DNA of 64,000 bases from Jannaschia faecimaris (GTDB lineage Bacteria > Pseudomonadota > Alphaproteobacteria > Rhodobacterales > Rhodobacteraceae): NCBI RefSeq assembly GCF_900107415.1, contig NZ_FNPX01000001.1, positions 124,001 through 188,000 of the forward strand, written 5' to 3'. The notes beneath the pieces are model-generated. The model searched no databases, had not been told where the DNA came from, and was given only the letters and a program-made list of their open reading frames with translations. The position numbers and the translations under genes are program-made. This document shows positions 1-12,446 of this stretch, one piece after another; the first letter of the stretch is position 1; each line of letters opens with the position of its first letter.

Positions 1-205
1 CCTCTGGCTGCCGGTCGAGGACGGCGAACAGGCGACGCTTAAGCTGTGGCGTGAAGCGGGGGTCAAAGTCCTGCCGGGTGCCTACCTCGCCCGGGATACC
101 GAAGCCGGGAATCCCGGTGACACATACATTCGCGCGGCCCTTGTGGGTCCGCTTGGCGAGACGATCGACGGGCTGACGCGCCTGCGCGATTGCCTTTATT
201 CATAA
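1..205 (+). CDS. Aminotransferase class I/II, C-terminal end (partial)
   Basis: The open frame enters from the left edge (first full codon at base 2) and ends at TAA 203-205. The 67 visible residues include GVKVLPGAYLAR and NPGDTYIRAALV, typical of the small C-terminal domain of PLP-dependent fold-type I aminotransferases of the aspartate/succinyldiaminopimelate type. The catalytic lysine lies outside the window. The stop is nine bases from the ftsK ATG and the ftsK Shine-Dalgarno overlaps it, so the two genes are probably co-transcribed. Substrate cannot be judged from this fragment. Confidence 0.75.
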   Translation, partial: LWLPVEDGEQATLKLWREAGVKVLPGAYLARDTEAGNPGDTYIRAALVGPLGETIDGLTRLRDCLYS

Positions 206-214
206 GGAGGTTTC

Positions 215-2944
215 ATGGCCTATCAGGTGCGGCAACGCGATCCCCTTCTGGACTCAAGCATGCAGATCAGCCTGGCCCGTCGCGGGCGGGAGGGTCTGGG
301 CGTCCTGATGATGCTGTTCGGGCTGGCGCTAGCCGTCCTGTTGCTCAGCTATCATCCTGACGATCCGAATTGGCTGGCGGCGACAGACGCGGCCCCGCGC
401 AATTGGCTGGGCCTGTTCGGCGCGTCACTGGCCGCACCGCTTTACCTGGTTCTGGGCTATGGCTCTTTGGGGTTGGCCGCGGGGTTGATGATCTGGGGAC
501 TGCGCTTTGCTGTCCACGCAGGATCCGAGCGTGCCTTGCCGCGCGGATTGTTCGTTCCGGGTTGGGTGCTGCTCCTGTCGCTTTATTCGGCATCGATGGT
601 CCCGGGGGTCGGCTGGACGCATGATTTCGGCCTCGGCGGGTTGTTCGGTGATACGGCTCTTGGGGCGCTGCTCCAGATCCTGCCAATCACGGCATCGATC
701 GGGCTCAAGATCCTTTCACTGGCGATTGCCGGTGCAACGGTCCTCGGCGGTGCCTGGGTGCTGGGATGCACGCGCGACGACCTGCGCCGGGCCTGGGTCT
801 TCTTCCTGACCGGCCTCGGCAATGCCGTGCATATGATAAAGCTGGCGACCGGATCGGCCGCGCGTGGAGCCGCAGTCGGCACGATGAAAAGCGCCGCCGC
901 CATCCGCGAGGCCCGCGCCTCGCGCGAGGAAGAAGCCTTCGAAGACGACGTGTTCGAGCAGGAAGAGACACCGACCCGGCGCAACCTGATGTCCTGGCTG
1001 CCACAGCGCACAATGACCGAGCCCTTGGCCGATGACAGTCTGTCAGACGACGGCGAAGACCGGGTCAGCGCCCGCATCGCCAGTGCCGTGCGCACCCGCG
1101 TACGCCGCGCAAATATTGCACAGGCCCTGACCCCTGCCCCCGGCGCGCCCATGGCCCCGACAGCGCGGGTCGAACCGACGCTTGCCGTCGCACCGCGCCC
1201 CGAGTCGACCTTGCAAACCGCGCCGACAGCCGACACCAACGCCAGCATACGCCCCCCCGGCCTGGACGAAGACACGCTGATCGAAACAGCCGATCCCACT
1301 CCGCAGCCGACAACGCGCCAAGCCCTGTCGCGCAAAGTGGTGCAACCCGCAGCCAAGCCCGCGCAGCCGTCAAGGCAGGCCCGCGCGGAAGCGCAGCCCG
1401 CGCTCCAGTTCGAGGCGAAGGCCAACGACTACGAGATGCCGCCTCTTGGCTTGCTGGCCGACCCCTCAACGGTCGAACGGCACGTCTTGTCCGACGAAGC
1501 GCTGGAAGAGAATGCCCGCATGCTGGAGACAGTGCTGGATGACTACGGCGTCAAAGGCGAGATCGTCAGCGTCCGTCCCGGTCCCGTCGTCACCATGTAC
1601 GAGCTGGAGCCGGCCGCCGGCCTCAAGGCAAGCCGCGTCATCGGACTGGCTGACGATATCGCGCGATCCATGTCGGCCCTGTCGGCACGTGTCTCGACTG
1701 TACCGGGCCGCACTGTCATCGGCATCGAACTCCCGAACGAACGGCGCGAGAAAGTCGTTCTGCGCGAAATCCTGTCCGCCCGCGACTTCGGCGACTCGAG
1801 CCAGGAACTGCCGCTGGCACTGGGCAAGGACATCGGCGGCGCGCCCATCGTCGCGAACCTGGCCAAGATGCCCCACCTGCTGATCGCCGGTACCACGGGT
1901 TCGGGCAAGTCGGTCGCAATCAACACCATGATCCTGTCGCTGCTCTACAAGCTTCCGCCGGAAGACTGCCGGATGATCATGATCGACCCGAAGATGCTGG
2001 AACTGTCGGTCTATGACGGCATTCCGCACCTGCTGTCCCCCGTCGTGACCGACCCCAAGAAGGCCGTCGTGGCCCTGAAATGGACCGTGGGCGAAATGGA
2101 GGAGCGCTACCGCAAGATGTCCCGAATGGGCGTGCGCAACATCTCGGGCTACAACGGTCGGGTGAAGGATGCGCTCGACAAGGGCGAAATGTTCAGCCGA
2201 ACGGTACAGACCGGCTTCGACGATGAGACAGGGGAGCCGATCTTCGAAACCGAGGAGACAGTCCCCGAAAAGCTGCCCTACATCGTCGTGATTGTCGACG
2301 AGATGGCCGACCTGATGATGGTCGCCGGCAAGGAGATCGAGGCCTGCATTCAGCGCCTTGCACAGATGGCGCGGGCCTCTGGCATCCACCTTGTCATGGC
2401 CACACAGCGCCCGTCCGTTGACGTCATCACTGGCACGATCAAGGCGAACTTTCCGACGCGGATCTCTTTCCACGTCACCTCGAAAATCGACAGCCGCACG
2501 ATCCTGGGCGAGATGGGGGCCGAGCAACTTCTGGGCATGGGCGACATGCTCTACATGGCTGGCGGCTCCAAGATCACCCGTATCCACGGCCCCTTCTGCT
2601 CGGATGAGGAAGTCGAGGAAATCGTCAACCACCTGAAATCCTTCGGCCCGCCGGAATATGCGTCCAGCGTGCTGGACGGACCCGACGGCGACGCGGCGGG
2701 CGACATCGACGCGGTGCTGGGCCTGACGGGCGGCGACTCCGGCGGCGAAGATGCACTCTACGATCAGGCGGTCCAAATCGTCGCTCGTGACCGCAAATGC
2801 TCCACCTCCTACATCCAGCGCAAGCTGGGCATCGGCTACAACAAGGCCGCGCGCCTGGTTGAGCAGATGGAGGACAACGGCGCGGTGACTGCGGCCAACC
2901 ACGTCGGCAAGCGCGACATCCTGCTGCCGGATCCGAACGGGTAG
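215..2944 (+). CDS. ftsK: DNA translocase FtsK
   Basis: FtsK is a septum-anchored hexameric ATPase that pumps chromosome termini during cell division and activates XerCD at dif. The 909-residue protein has about four N-terminal membrane segments (within residues 28-185), an acidic and Pro/Ala-rich linker (about 230-410), and the motor domain with Walker A GTTGSGKS (559-566) and Walker [15 protein letters not shown] (about 689-702). A winged-helix gamma domain closes the protein (about 840-909, [17 protein letters not shown]), which normally reads KOPS sites. The start follows AAGGAGG at 204-210, which fixes ATG 215. The linker is short compared with the E. coli protein (1329 aa) but usual for alphaproteobacteria. 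Confidence 0.97.
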   Translation: MAYQVRQRDPLLDSSMQISLARRGREGLGVLMMLFGLALAVLLLSYHPDDPNWLAATDAAPRNWLGLFGASLAAPLYLVLGYGSLGLAAGLMIWGLRFAVHAGSERALPRGLFVPGWVLLLSLYSASMVPGVGWTHDFGLGGLFGDTALGALLQILPITASIGLKILSLAIAGATVLGGAWVLGCTRDDLRRAWVFFLTGLGNAVHMIKLATGSAARGAAVGTMKSAAAIREARASREEEAFEDDVFEQEETPTRRNLMSWLPQRTMTEPLADDSLSDDGEDRVSARIASAVRTRVRRANIAQALTPAPGAPMAPTARVEPTLAVAPRPESTLQTAPTADTNASIRPPGLDEDTLIETADPTPQPTTRQALSRKVVQPAAKPAQPSRQARAEAQPALQFEAKANDYEMPPLGLLADPSTVERHVLSDEALEENARMLETVLDDYGVKGEIVSVRPGPVVTMYELEPAAGLKASRVIGLADDIARSMSALSARVSTVPGRTVIGIELPNERREKVVLREILSARDFGDSSQELPLALGKDIGGAPIVANLAKMPHLLIAGTTGSGKSVAINTMILSLLYKLPPEDCRMIMIDPKMLELSVYDGIPHLLSPVVTDPKKAVVALKWTVGEMEERYRKMSRMGVRNISGYNGRVKDALDKGEMFSRTVQTGFDDETGEPIFETEETVPEKLPYIVVIVDEMADLMMVAGKEIEACIQRLAQMARASGIHLVMATQRPSVDVITGTIKANFPTRISFHVTSKIDSRTILGEMGAEQLLGMGDMLYMAGGSKITRIHGPFCSDEEVEEIVNHLKSFGPPEYASSVLDGPDGDAAGDIDAVLGLTGGDSGGEDALYDQAVQIVARDRKCSTSYIQRKLGIGYNKAARLVEQMEDNGAVTAANHVGKRDILLPDPNG

Positions 2945-3922
2945 GCAAGAATGTCGGCCAGAAGCCTTATCGATCGGTCTTGCGCGCGCAGCATCGGTTG
3001 CTGCGGCGAAGGAATCCGGCACCGCTACCGTTGAGATGGAACCCGCGCCTTCCTCGCCGGTGAGGTTCTTTGGCAGACGGCGGGATACAGGGATTTCCCT
3101 CCTCAGAATGGTGCTGACCGGGTTTACGAAATCATCGATGCCGACTCCTGAATGGTCCGTGCCGTGTCGTCTTCGATGTGGATGATGACAGCTCGTCCTT
3201 ATCTCGGCTGTTCGCTGCGAACTGGTCTCTCGATACCACGGCAGCCACGTTCTCGTTCCCGACCTCTTCAGGATTGAGGGACTTCCGGTGCAGGTAAAGT
3301 CGCACGATTCAGCACCCGTTGAACTCCACCATTTTATGGAAGAGCGCGAGAACCCTGCATGGATGGCGACGCGTGGTGCCCGCTACCCGCCGCATGACCG
3401 CAGCGAGTTTTCCGGCTTTGGTGTGGTGGTCACCTACCCGCAGGATTGCGACTTGAAGGTCGGGCTGCGCATCTACGCGCCACACTACGTCGCCGGGATC
3501 GGCAAGATGGTCCGTGCCCTCGCCAAGCGCATGGTCACGATCCCGACCTGCCTCGAAGTCACAGACGACGCGCCCCGCGGCGGGGCGGAAATGCGGCTAG
3601 CGTTTCTTCGCGCCGAGAATGCGGAACTGCGGGGTGCTCTCCGGAAGTTCGGGCGTGAGATTCTTGGTGGCACTCTACCGCTCGCCGCGCTCTCTTCCTC
3701 TGCCTGCAAATGCCTCGTGGTCCTGCCCGGCGTCCTGCGATCTCGTGCCACGAACGGCTGGAACATCCGCCCTACTCTACGTCCGACGCAGATCAGCCGC
3801 ATATCACCCGTGAATCACCCCCGCTCTCCGACGTCGAAACCCTCTCCTTGAGCCAGATCAAGGCGACCGCCCCGCCACTCCGTCACAACAGCATCCCGAC
3901 CCGGAACTCTGTGGAGGATCAG
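2945..3922. other. 978-bp interval between ftsK and ppk2 with degenerate coding signal
   Basis: No recognisable intact gene lies here. Short stretches look coding by codon bias but in different frames: about 3036-3151 reads a peptide containing FLAGEVLWQTAGYRDFPP up to a TGA, and about 3191-3700 is a longer open stretch (listed separately). The frame changes and stops suggest decayed genes, but sequence error or unknown short genes cannot be excluded. No tRNA, clear terminator or repeat was seen. Confidence 0.4.
3288..3851 (+). pseudogene. Unrecognised open frame, possibly a gene remnant
   Basis: The frame is open from about 3191 to the stop at 3849-3851, and a GTG at 3288 is the first plausible initiator (187 residues). 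I do not recognise the protein. Codons between about 3330 and 3680 have the strong third-position G/C bias of this genome, while the last 50 residues are rich in Ser, Arg and Pro and look non-coding. There is no convincing ribosome-binding site. The end overlaps the region just upstream of ppk2. A truncated or frameshifted gene is the most likely reading; a short lineage-specific gene is the alternative. Confidence 0.3.
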
Positions 3923-4807
3923 ATGAACAAGCAGCCGTCGAATGCCGAAAGCATCGCCGTCGCCCGCCCCCGCGCCCGGTTCGAGGTGGTCCCCTATCCG
4001 TACAAGCGGCACCTCGCCCGCGCCGCTTACGAGGTCGAAAAGGCCGCTTTGCAGGTGGAGTTACTGAAGGTTCAACGCTGGGTCCAGGAGTCCGGGCAAA
4101 AGGTCGTCATGCTGTTCGAGGGCCGGGACGCGGCAGGCAAGGGCGGCACGATCAAGCGCTTCACGGAGCATCTGAATCCGCGCGCGGCCCGCGTCGTTGC
4201 CCTCAACAAGCCGACCGAAGAGGAGCGCGGACAGTGGTTTTTCCAACGCTACGTCAAACACTTGCCGACGGCGGGCGAGATCGTTCTCTATGACCGGTCG
4301 TGGTATAACCGCGCGGGCGTAGAGCGGGTCATGCGCTTTTGCGAACCGACCGAATACCTGGAATTCATGCGTCAGACGCCGGAGTTCGAACGGATGCTGG
4401 CCCGGTCGGGCATTCGGCTCTACAAGTACTGGTTCTCCGTCACCCGCGGTGAGCAGCGAAAACGCTTCACCTCGCGCGAGACGGATCCGCTGAAGCAGTG
4501 GAAACTCTCGCCCATCGATCGTGCGTCCCTCGACAAATGGGACGATTACACCGAGGCGAAGGAGGCGATGTTCTTCTACACCGATACCGCCGACGCGCCT
4601 TGGACCGTAGTCCGGTCCGATGACAAGAAGCGTGCACGCCTGAACTGCATGCGGCATTTCCTGTCGACAATCGACTATCCGGACAAGAACCTCAACGTCG
4701 CACAGCCCCCCGACCCGAAGATCGTGCTGCACGCCGGTCACGTGGTCCACCGGTCGGACCACGTACTGGCCGCGTCGCTGCACCCGGACAACCGGCACAA
4801 CGCCTGA
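3923..4807 (+). CDS. ppk2: Polyphosphate kinase 2 family protein
   Basis: PPK2 enzymes transfer phosphate between polyphosphate and nucleotides, usually making NTP or NDP from polyphosphate. The 294-residue protein has the family's Walker A-like loop GRDAAGKG (67-74) followed by GTIKRF, the Walker B region with DRSWYNRAGVERVMRFC, and the FTSRETDPLKQWKLSPID stretch of class I PPK2. ATG 3923 is chosen because GGAGG lies five bases upstream and the family N-terminus (VVPYPYKRHL) follows; the frame stays open to 3710 but that part is unlike PPK2. It stands alone between a degenerate interval and lolA, so it may be a late insertion. ADP or GDP preference cannot be told. Confidence 0.92.
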   Translation: MNKQPSNAESIAVARPRARFEVVPYPYKRHLARAAYEVEKAALQVELLKVQRWVQESGQKVVMLFEGRDAAGKGGTIKRFTEHLNPRAARVVALNKPTEEERGQWFFQRYVKHLPTAGEIVLYDRSWYNRAGVERVMRFCEPTEYLEFMRQTPEFERMLARSGIRLYKYWFSVTRGEQRKRFTSRETDPLKQWKLSPIDRASLDKWDDYTEAKEAMFFYTDTADAPWTVVRSDDKKRARLNCMRHFLSTIDYPDKNLNVAQPPDPKIVLHAGHVVHRSDHVLAASLHPDNRHNA

Positions 4808-4913
4808 TTACGCGGACAACCGCTGTCACCCTTCTGTCATCGCATATCGGTGGGACTTGGCGCACATCGTACCTATATCCCATTCGAACACAGAACGGAC
4901 TCGGACTCAGCTT

Positions 4914-5510
4914 ATGCGTATCCTCACCCTCGCCGCGACGCTTGTAGCACTTGCACTGCCCGCCTCGGCCGAAATTCCGATCAACGAGGTCAGCGCCTAC
5001 CTCAACAGTTTCAGGACCGCCAAGGCGGAGTTCACGCAAGTGAACGGCGATGGGTCCATCTCGACCGGGGATCTGTCGATCCGGCGGCCCGGCAATGCGC
5101 GCTTCGACTACGACGCCCCCAACAGTGGTCTGGTGATCGCCGGCGGCCAGCAGGTCGCCATTTTCGACCCCGTTTCGAACACGCCGCCCGAACAGTACCC
5201 CTTGTCGCAAACTCCGCTGTCGCTGATCCTGGCGCAGAATGTTGACTTCGGCCGCTCCGGGATGCTGGTCGCCCACGACGGCGACAACACGCAAACCGCC
5301 ATCACGTTGCAGGACCCCGAGAACCCCGAGTACGGGACTATCAAGCTGATCTTCACGCCCGCCCCCGTAACTCTGCGCCAATGGGTCATTACCGATGATG
5401 CCGGATCACAGACGACTGTGATCCTGGGTAACATGGACACCGATGTCAGCATCGGGGCGAGCCAGTTCAACATCCCCCTGGAGATGCAACGACGCGGCAT
5501 GTCGAACTGA
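4914..5510 (+). CDS. lolA: Outer-membrane lipoprotein carrier protein LolA
   Basis: LolA is the periplasmic chaperone that carries lipoproteins from the LolCDE transporter to the outer membrane. The 198-residue product opens with a signal peptide (MRILTLAATLVALALPASA, cleavage after about residue 19). The mature part shows the LolA pattern: FRTAKAEFTQVNGDGS, then RRPGNARFDYDAPN, a hydrophobic half-barrel, and C-terminal ASQFNIPLE. ATG 4914 places the signal peptide at the start; an upstream in-frame ATG at 4857 would add 19 polar residues before it and is rejected. No strong Shine-Dalgarno is visible. In related genomes lolA commonly sits directly behind ftsK. Confidence 0.9.
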   Translation: MRILTLAATLVALALPASAEIPINEVSAYLNSFRTAKAEFTQVNGDGSISTGDLSIRRPGNARFDYDAPNSGLVIAGGQQVAIFDPVSNTPPEQYPLSQTPLSLILAQNVDFGRSGMLVAHDGDNTQTAITLQDPENPEYGTIKLIFTPAPVTLRQWVITDDAGSQTTVILGNMDTDVSIGASQFNIPLEMQRRGMSN

Positions 5511-5637
5511 GGCAGGTCTCCGGTCCCAGCCCGACCTCGGCCCGGGCAGTATGCCACAATCATAAGAACCGACCCATGAAGATGGACCTGTACCGCCCGC
5601 CGCGCGTTGAGCAGCATCGCCGCTAAAGGAGACAAAC

Positions 5638-6324
5638 ATGTCCAAGGTACTTTTCATTCTGACGTCGCACGACAAACTGGGCGACACAGGCAACCCGACC
5701 GGTTTCTACATCGACGAAATGGCCGCGCCGTACTGGGCGCTGACCGACGCCGGGCACGACGTGACCATCGCGTCAGTCAAGGGCGGCAAGCCCCCGATCG
5801 ACCCGAACTCTCTGGACGACGATCCGTCGAAACGGCCCGAGCCGGTCACACGCTTTCTGGATGACGCAGAGGCCAGCACCAAGTTGAAGAATACGCCCGC
5901 CGTCGCCACGCTCCATGTGGCCGATTACGATGCGGTCTTCCTGCCCGGCGGCCACGGCACCATGTGGGACTTCGCCGACAACGCCGACATCGCCCGACTG
6001 GTGAGCGGTATTTACGCCAAAGAGGGCGTCGTGGGCGCGGTGTGCCATGGTCCTGCGGGCCTGCTGGGCGCGACCAAGCCCGACGGATCGCCGCTTGTGG
6101 CGGGCCTGCGCGTCAACGGCTTCACCGACAGCGAGGAACATGCCGTCGGCCTGACGGATCAGGTTCCGTATCTTTTGGAGACGCGCCTGCGCGAACTGGG
6201 CGGAAAGTTCGACAACGGAGCCGATTGGGATGCTTTCGCCGTGACCGACAGCCGCCTGGTCACCGGCCAAAACCCGCAGTCGGCCGAGAAGGTCGGCGCG
6301 CAGATGGTCGACGCACTGGCTTGA
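5638..6324 (+). CDS. DJ-1/PfpI (type 1 glutamine amidotransferase-like) family protein
   Basis: The 228-residue protein belongs to the DJ-1/ThiJ/PfpI superfamily, Hsp31-like branch, whose members act as glutathione-independent glyoxalases, deglycases or chaperones. The nucleophile elbow AVCHGPAGLL places the catalytic pair at C136-H137; an upstream acidic residue (E27 in TGFYIDEMAAPY) and the PGGHG loop (103-107) complete the usual active site. A strong Shine-Dalgarno (AAAGGAGA) precedes ATG 5638. It is convergent with the next gene, with one base between the stop codons. The exact reaction is not settled by sequence. Confidence 0.85.
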   Translation: MSKVLFILTSHDKLGDTGNPTGFYIDEMAAPYWALTDAGHDVTIASVKGGKPPIDPNSLDDDPSKRPEPVTRFLDDAEASTKLKNTPAVATLHVADYDAVFLPGGHGTMWDFADNADIARLVSGIYAKEGVVGAVCHGPAGLLGATKPDGSPLVAGLRVNGFTDSEEHAVGLTDQVPYLLETRLRELGGKFDNGADWDAFAVTDSRLVTGQNPQSAEKVGAQMVDALA

Positions 6325-6325
6325 T

Positions 6326-7201
6326 TTAGAGCTGTGACAGACGGCCCAGCGGGATCTTGAGATAGGTCTCGCCGTCGGCTTCGGGCGGGGGCATGTTTCC
6401 CGCCCGCATATTCACCTGGATCGACGGAATGATAAGTTTGGGCATGCCCAGCTTGGCATCCCGTTCGGTGCGGAACGCCACGAATTCGGCCTGCGTCTTT
6501 CCACCGCCCACGTGCAGGTTATCCGCCTTTTCCGAAGCGACAGTGGTTTCCCAACAGAACGTCTCGCGCCCCGGTGCCTTGTAGTCGTGGCATAGAAACA
6601 GCCGCGTATCGTCTGGCAGGGAGAGCACCTTCTGAATGCTGTCGTAAAGCTGCTCGGCCGACCCACCGGGGAAATCGCAGCGCGCCGTGCCGTAGTCGGG
6701 CATGAACAGCGTATCGCCCACGAAGGCCGCATCCCCGACCACGTAGGTCACACAGGCAGGCGTATGGCCCGGCGTATGCATCACCCTTACCTCCATGTTG
6801 CCGATCGCGAAGGTATCGCCGTCCGCGAACAGAACGTCGAACTGGCTGCCGTCCATCTGAAAATCGGTACCGGCGTTGAACACCTTACCAAATACGCGCT
6901 GCACCTCGTCGATGCGATTGCCGATGCCCATTTTCGCGCCGGTCTTACGCGCCATATAGGGCATCGCCGAAAGGTGGTCCGCGTGGACATGCGTCTCCAG
7001 CACCCATTCCACGGTCAGACCCTGCCGCACGACCTCGGCCAGAACGGCATCGGCGGACCTCTGGGAAATATCGCCCGACGCCGGGTCGAAATCCAGGATC
7101 GAGTCGATCACCGCACAGGCGGTCGATGCGGGATCGCGGACGATGTGGCAAACGGCGTTCGTCGCCTCGTCAAAGAAACTGATCACCTGCGGCTGGGTCA
7201 T
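6326..7201 (-). CDS. Metallo-beta-lactamase-fold hydrolase, persulfide dioxygenase-like (Blh/ETHE1 type)
   Basis: The 291-residue protein has the fold's metal motif HVHADH (H71, H73, D75, H76), a second metal histidine in HTPGHTPACVTYVVGD, and a C-terminal CHDY histidine. Its overall layout, with the SISQRSAD-type region before the metal site and the GTARCDFPGG segment, matches the Blh/ETHE1 group of mononuclear-iron persulfide dioxygenases, which oxidise glutathione persulfide to sulfite. Glyoxalase II is the main alternative. ATG 7201 has AGGAGG upstream; a longer in-frame start at 7240 lacks one. The gene lies 85 bp downstream of the dienoyl-CoA reductase gene on the same strand. Confidence 0.8.
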   Translation of the reverse strand: MTQPQVISFFDEATNAVCHIVRDPASTACAVIDSILDFDPASGDISQRSADAVLAEVVRQGLTVEWVLETHVHADHLSAMPYMARKTGAKMGIGNRIDEVQRVFGKVFNAGTDFQMDGSQFDVLFADGDTFAIGNMEVRVMHTPGHTPACVTYVVGDAAFVGDTLFMPDYGTARCDFPGGSAEQLYDSIQKVLSLPDDTRLFLCHDYKAPGRETFCWETTVASEKADNLHVGGGKTQAEFVAFRTERDAKLGMPKLIIPSIQVNMRAGNMPPPEADGETYLKIPLGRLSQL

Positions 7202-7286
7202 GGCGGGTCCTCCTGACGTCAGGGTTGTTGTGGAAAACACCCCCTGTCAATGCGCCGTCCGGCACCGGTGCGGACGGACACCCCGC

Positions 7287-10002
<2,716 letters not shown>

Positions 10003-10006
<4 letters not shown>

Positions 10007-10752
10007 GCCAGTCCGATCCGCTGCCGGATGTCCGGGTCGCGCAGGGACACCTCGGTGCCCTTCAGGTCATCCGCTTGCGCGCTGCACATCCAGACCAGCG
10101 CGTCGGCCACCCACTCGGGCGGGATGTGGTCCTCCCATTCCAGCGCGGCCACGGGACCGACACCGGAGGCTTTGATGTCACGCTGCATCTGCGTGGCGAC
10201 GGTGCCCGGCGACAGGCCCATGATCCGCAGCGTCTCTCCATGTTCGACGTGGGCCGCCTCGGTCAGCATCTTTGCCCCGGCCTTTGATGTGCAATAGGCC
10301 GACCACCCGGCCAGGGCGCGATGCGCCGCTCCCGAACTGATGGTTATGATCGTGCCAGCGCCCTGCGCCTGCATGATCGGCAGGGCCGCGCGCATTCCGT
10401 GGAAGACGCCCTTTATGTTTACGTCGATGACAGTGTTCCAGCCGTCCACGTCCACCTCGGCCAACGGGGTGATCGGCTCGATGATGCCGGCGTTGTTGAT
10501 GACCACGTCCAGCGACCCGAAGGTCTCGACCGTGGCGTCGACGGCGCGGGCCATCTCCGTCCAGTTGGACACATCGCACGGAATGGCGAGCGCGGCGTCG
10601 CCGATTTCTCCGGCCAGGTCGGCGATATCTCCGGTGCTGCGCGACAACAGGGCGACTCGCGCGCCCTTGGCGGCAAAGGCACGGGCGGCGGCGGCACCGA
10701 TCCCGCGCGAGGCCCCGGTGATCAATACGGTTTTGTTGGTAAGGTCGGTCAT
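10003..10752 (-). CDS. Short-chain dehydrogenase/reductase (SDR family)
   Basis: The 249-residue protein is a classical SDR with the cofactor motif GASRGIG (13-19), NNAG (86-89) and the catalytic triad S140, Y153 and K157 (YCTSK). ATG 10752 has AAGGAA upstream; the longer open frame to 10887 adds a region unlike SDRs. It precedes and is coupled to a short enoyl-CoA hydratase gene and lies divergent from the DUF2125 gene with a 73-bp promoter space between them. The substrate is not predictable; a 3-hydroxyacyl or alcohol substrate would suit the neighbours. Confidence 0.88.
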
Positions 10753-10825
10753 GGCGTTCCTTCGGTTGACCCCTGCGGCGAGGTCCGGTTTGGTGTTTCG
10801 GGACATTGTTAAAGGAACCGACCCG

Positions 10826-12322
10826 ATGCCGAAACAGACGTTTGCCCTCACAAGGCTGGCTGGGGCCGCAGCCTTGCTCTTGGCCACCGCGCCCGCCGCG
10901 TGGGCGGAATTACAGGCTCCGACACTCTGGCAGGATTGGCAGGATCTCTACAATCGCCTCGGCGGGACGCTCGGCTCGCAATCCGCCGAGTATTCCAATG
11001 GTAAACTCGTTCTGGAGGGTTTGAATTACCGCACCGAGATGGGCGGCGTTGTCAGCAGGACCGATTTCGGCTCAGTCACCATGATCGAGCAGCCGGACGG
11101 CAGCGTCGTCATCGAGGTACCGACCGAATCGGTGGCCCAGACCAGCAGCATTGCCGATGGGGCCCAGATCGATCAATCCATTACGACGCGGCATCAGAAC
11201 CTTTCAATCGTCGCGCGTGACGAGGGAGAAGGGCGTGTCTATGACATCGCCGCCGATACGATCACGATCGAAGTGGACAGCATCGTCACCGAGGGCGATC
11301 AGGCAGGAGAGCCGTACACAGTCACGATGCGCATGGCCGGGGCGGAGAGCGAATATCGCTCGGGACTTGGAGCGGACGGCGACGGGTTTGCCCAGACGTC
11401 GCGTTTCGATGGCCTCGATATCGCGTCGAATTACTCCGACTCCGGCGACGAGTTCAATTTCACCTATGTCTTAACCGGCGTCACGTCGGATTTCGAAGGC
11501 ACCTTCGGGGGTATCCCGGCAGGCCCCGTCAAAGGCCTGTCCGACATGAACATCACCTATGACGGGACAATCGGTCACAGCGGCAGCACCCTGAGCATGG
11601 TCGGTCTGGCACCGGGTGGCCCACTTGATGTCTCGGGCACGTCGCAGGGCGGCGCGATGGCGCTGAACCTGGGCGAAGAAAGCCTCGGCTATTCAATCTC
11701 CTCGACGGGCGGCAAATTCAGCGCGCTTGTGCCGGGGTTTCCGGTGCCGATCAATATATCGATGGCCGAAGTCGGCAGTGCGCTGACCCTGCCCTTCGGC
11801 GAACCGGGCGTTGAAAAACCCTTCGGCCTTCAGATAAGCCTGCGCGATCTTGTGCTGGACGACACACTCTGGGGCATGTTCGATCCGACCGGGCAACTGC
11901 CGCGTGACCCGGCGACGCTGGTCCTCGACATGGACGGCAGCGCGGTGATGAACATCGACGTCTTCGGCGACCCCGAGGCAGTCGCCGGAATGGCGGAATC
12001 CCCGGGCAACCTGAAGACGTTGACCCTGAACCAGCTTCTGCTGAACATCGCAGGTGCGGAACTGCGCGGCAGCGGCGACCTTGACTTCCCCACCGAGACG
12101 CCGATCCCCGAACCAGTCGGCACGATCGAATTGGCCTTGGATGGGGGGTTCACACTGATCGACAAGATCGTGGCCCTTGGCTTCATTCCCGCCCAGCAAG
12201 CCGCCTTCGTAAAGGGCATGGCCGGCGCGATCACGCGGCCCGTGGGCGACGACCAACTGGAGTCGACCATCGAGTTCACGCCCGGCGGCGGAATTTCGGC
12301 CAACGGGATGCCGCTGAAGTAG
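10826..12322 (+). CDS. DUF2125 domain-containing periplasmic protein
   Basis: The 498-residue protein opens with a signal peptide (about residues 1-24, ending in APAAWA). The rest is rich in beta-structure with repeated Gly, Asp and Thr, as in the DUF2125 family of alphaproteobacteria, whose role is unknown. ATG 10826 is supported by AAAGGAA at 10811-10817, and the frame further upstream is antisense to the SDR gene. A strong intrinsic terminator follows the stop codon, so this is probably a single-gene transcript. Confidence 0.78.
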   Translation: MPKQTFALTRLAGAAALLLATAPAAWAELQAPTLWQDWQDLYNRLGGTLGSQSAEYSNGKLVLEGLNYRTEMGGVVSRTDFGSVTMIEQPDGSVVIEVPTESVAQTSSIADGAQIDQSITTRHQNLSIVARDEGEGRVYDIAADTITIEVDSIVTEGDQAGEPYTVTMRMAGAESEYRSGLGADGDGFAQTSRFDGLDIASNYSDSGDEFNFTYVLTGVTSDFEGTFGGIPAGPVKGLSDMNITYDGTIGHSGSTLSMVGLAPGGPLDVSGTSQGGAMALNLGEESLGYSISSTGGKFSALVPGFPVPINISMAEVGSALTLPFGEPGVEKPFGLQISLRDLVLDDTLWGMFDPTGQLPRDPATLVLDMDGSAVMNIDVFGDPEAVAGMAESPGNLKTLTLNQLLLNIAGAELRGSGDLDFPTETPIPEPVGTIELALDGGFTLIDKIVALGFIPAQQAAFVKGMAGAITRPVGDDQLESTIEFTPGGGISANGMPLK

Positions 12323-12340
12323 GCATCGACAGCGAATGCG

Positions 12341-12370
12341 GGCACCCCGTGGGGAAGCGGGGTGCCTTTT
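12341..12370 (+). terminator. Rho-independent terminator after the DUF2125 gene
   Basis: A nine-base-pair GC stem (GGCACCCCG at 12341-12349 with CGGGGTGCC at 12358-12366) with an eight-base loop is followed directly by TTTT. It begins 18 bases after the stop codon and lies before pmbA. This is the clearest intrinsic terminator in the window. Confidence 0.85.
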
Positions 12371-12446
12371 GATTGGTGCGGATTGGCGCACGACCTTGTT
12401 CCCATGGAGCCGCAGGGCTACCTGAGCAGGACAAACGAGGTGCCCG

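Noticed and set aside
1466-3022. Long open frame (518 codons) antisense to ftsK
   Set aside because: It is the mirror of the GC-rich ftsK codons, has no family motif and no ribosome-binding site.
4857-4913. Upstream start for lolA
   Set aside because: It would put 19 polar residues before the signal peptide; ATG 4914 is better.
5576-5626. 16-codon frame before the DJ-1/PfpI gene
   Set aside because: Too short, no ribosome-binding site and no sign of a leader-peptide role.
7212-7223. Perfect 12-bp palindrome CCTGACGTCAGG upstream of the MBL gene
   Set aside because: About sixteen perfect 12-bp palindromes are expected by chance in 64 kb, and it overlaps the ribosome-binding site.
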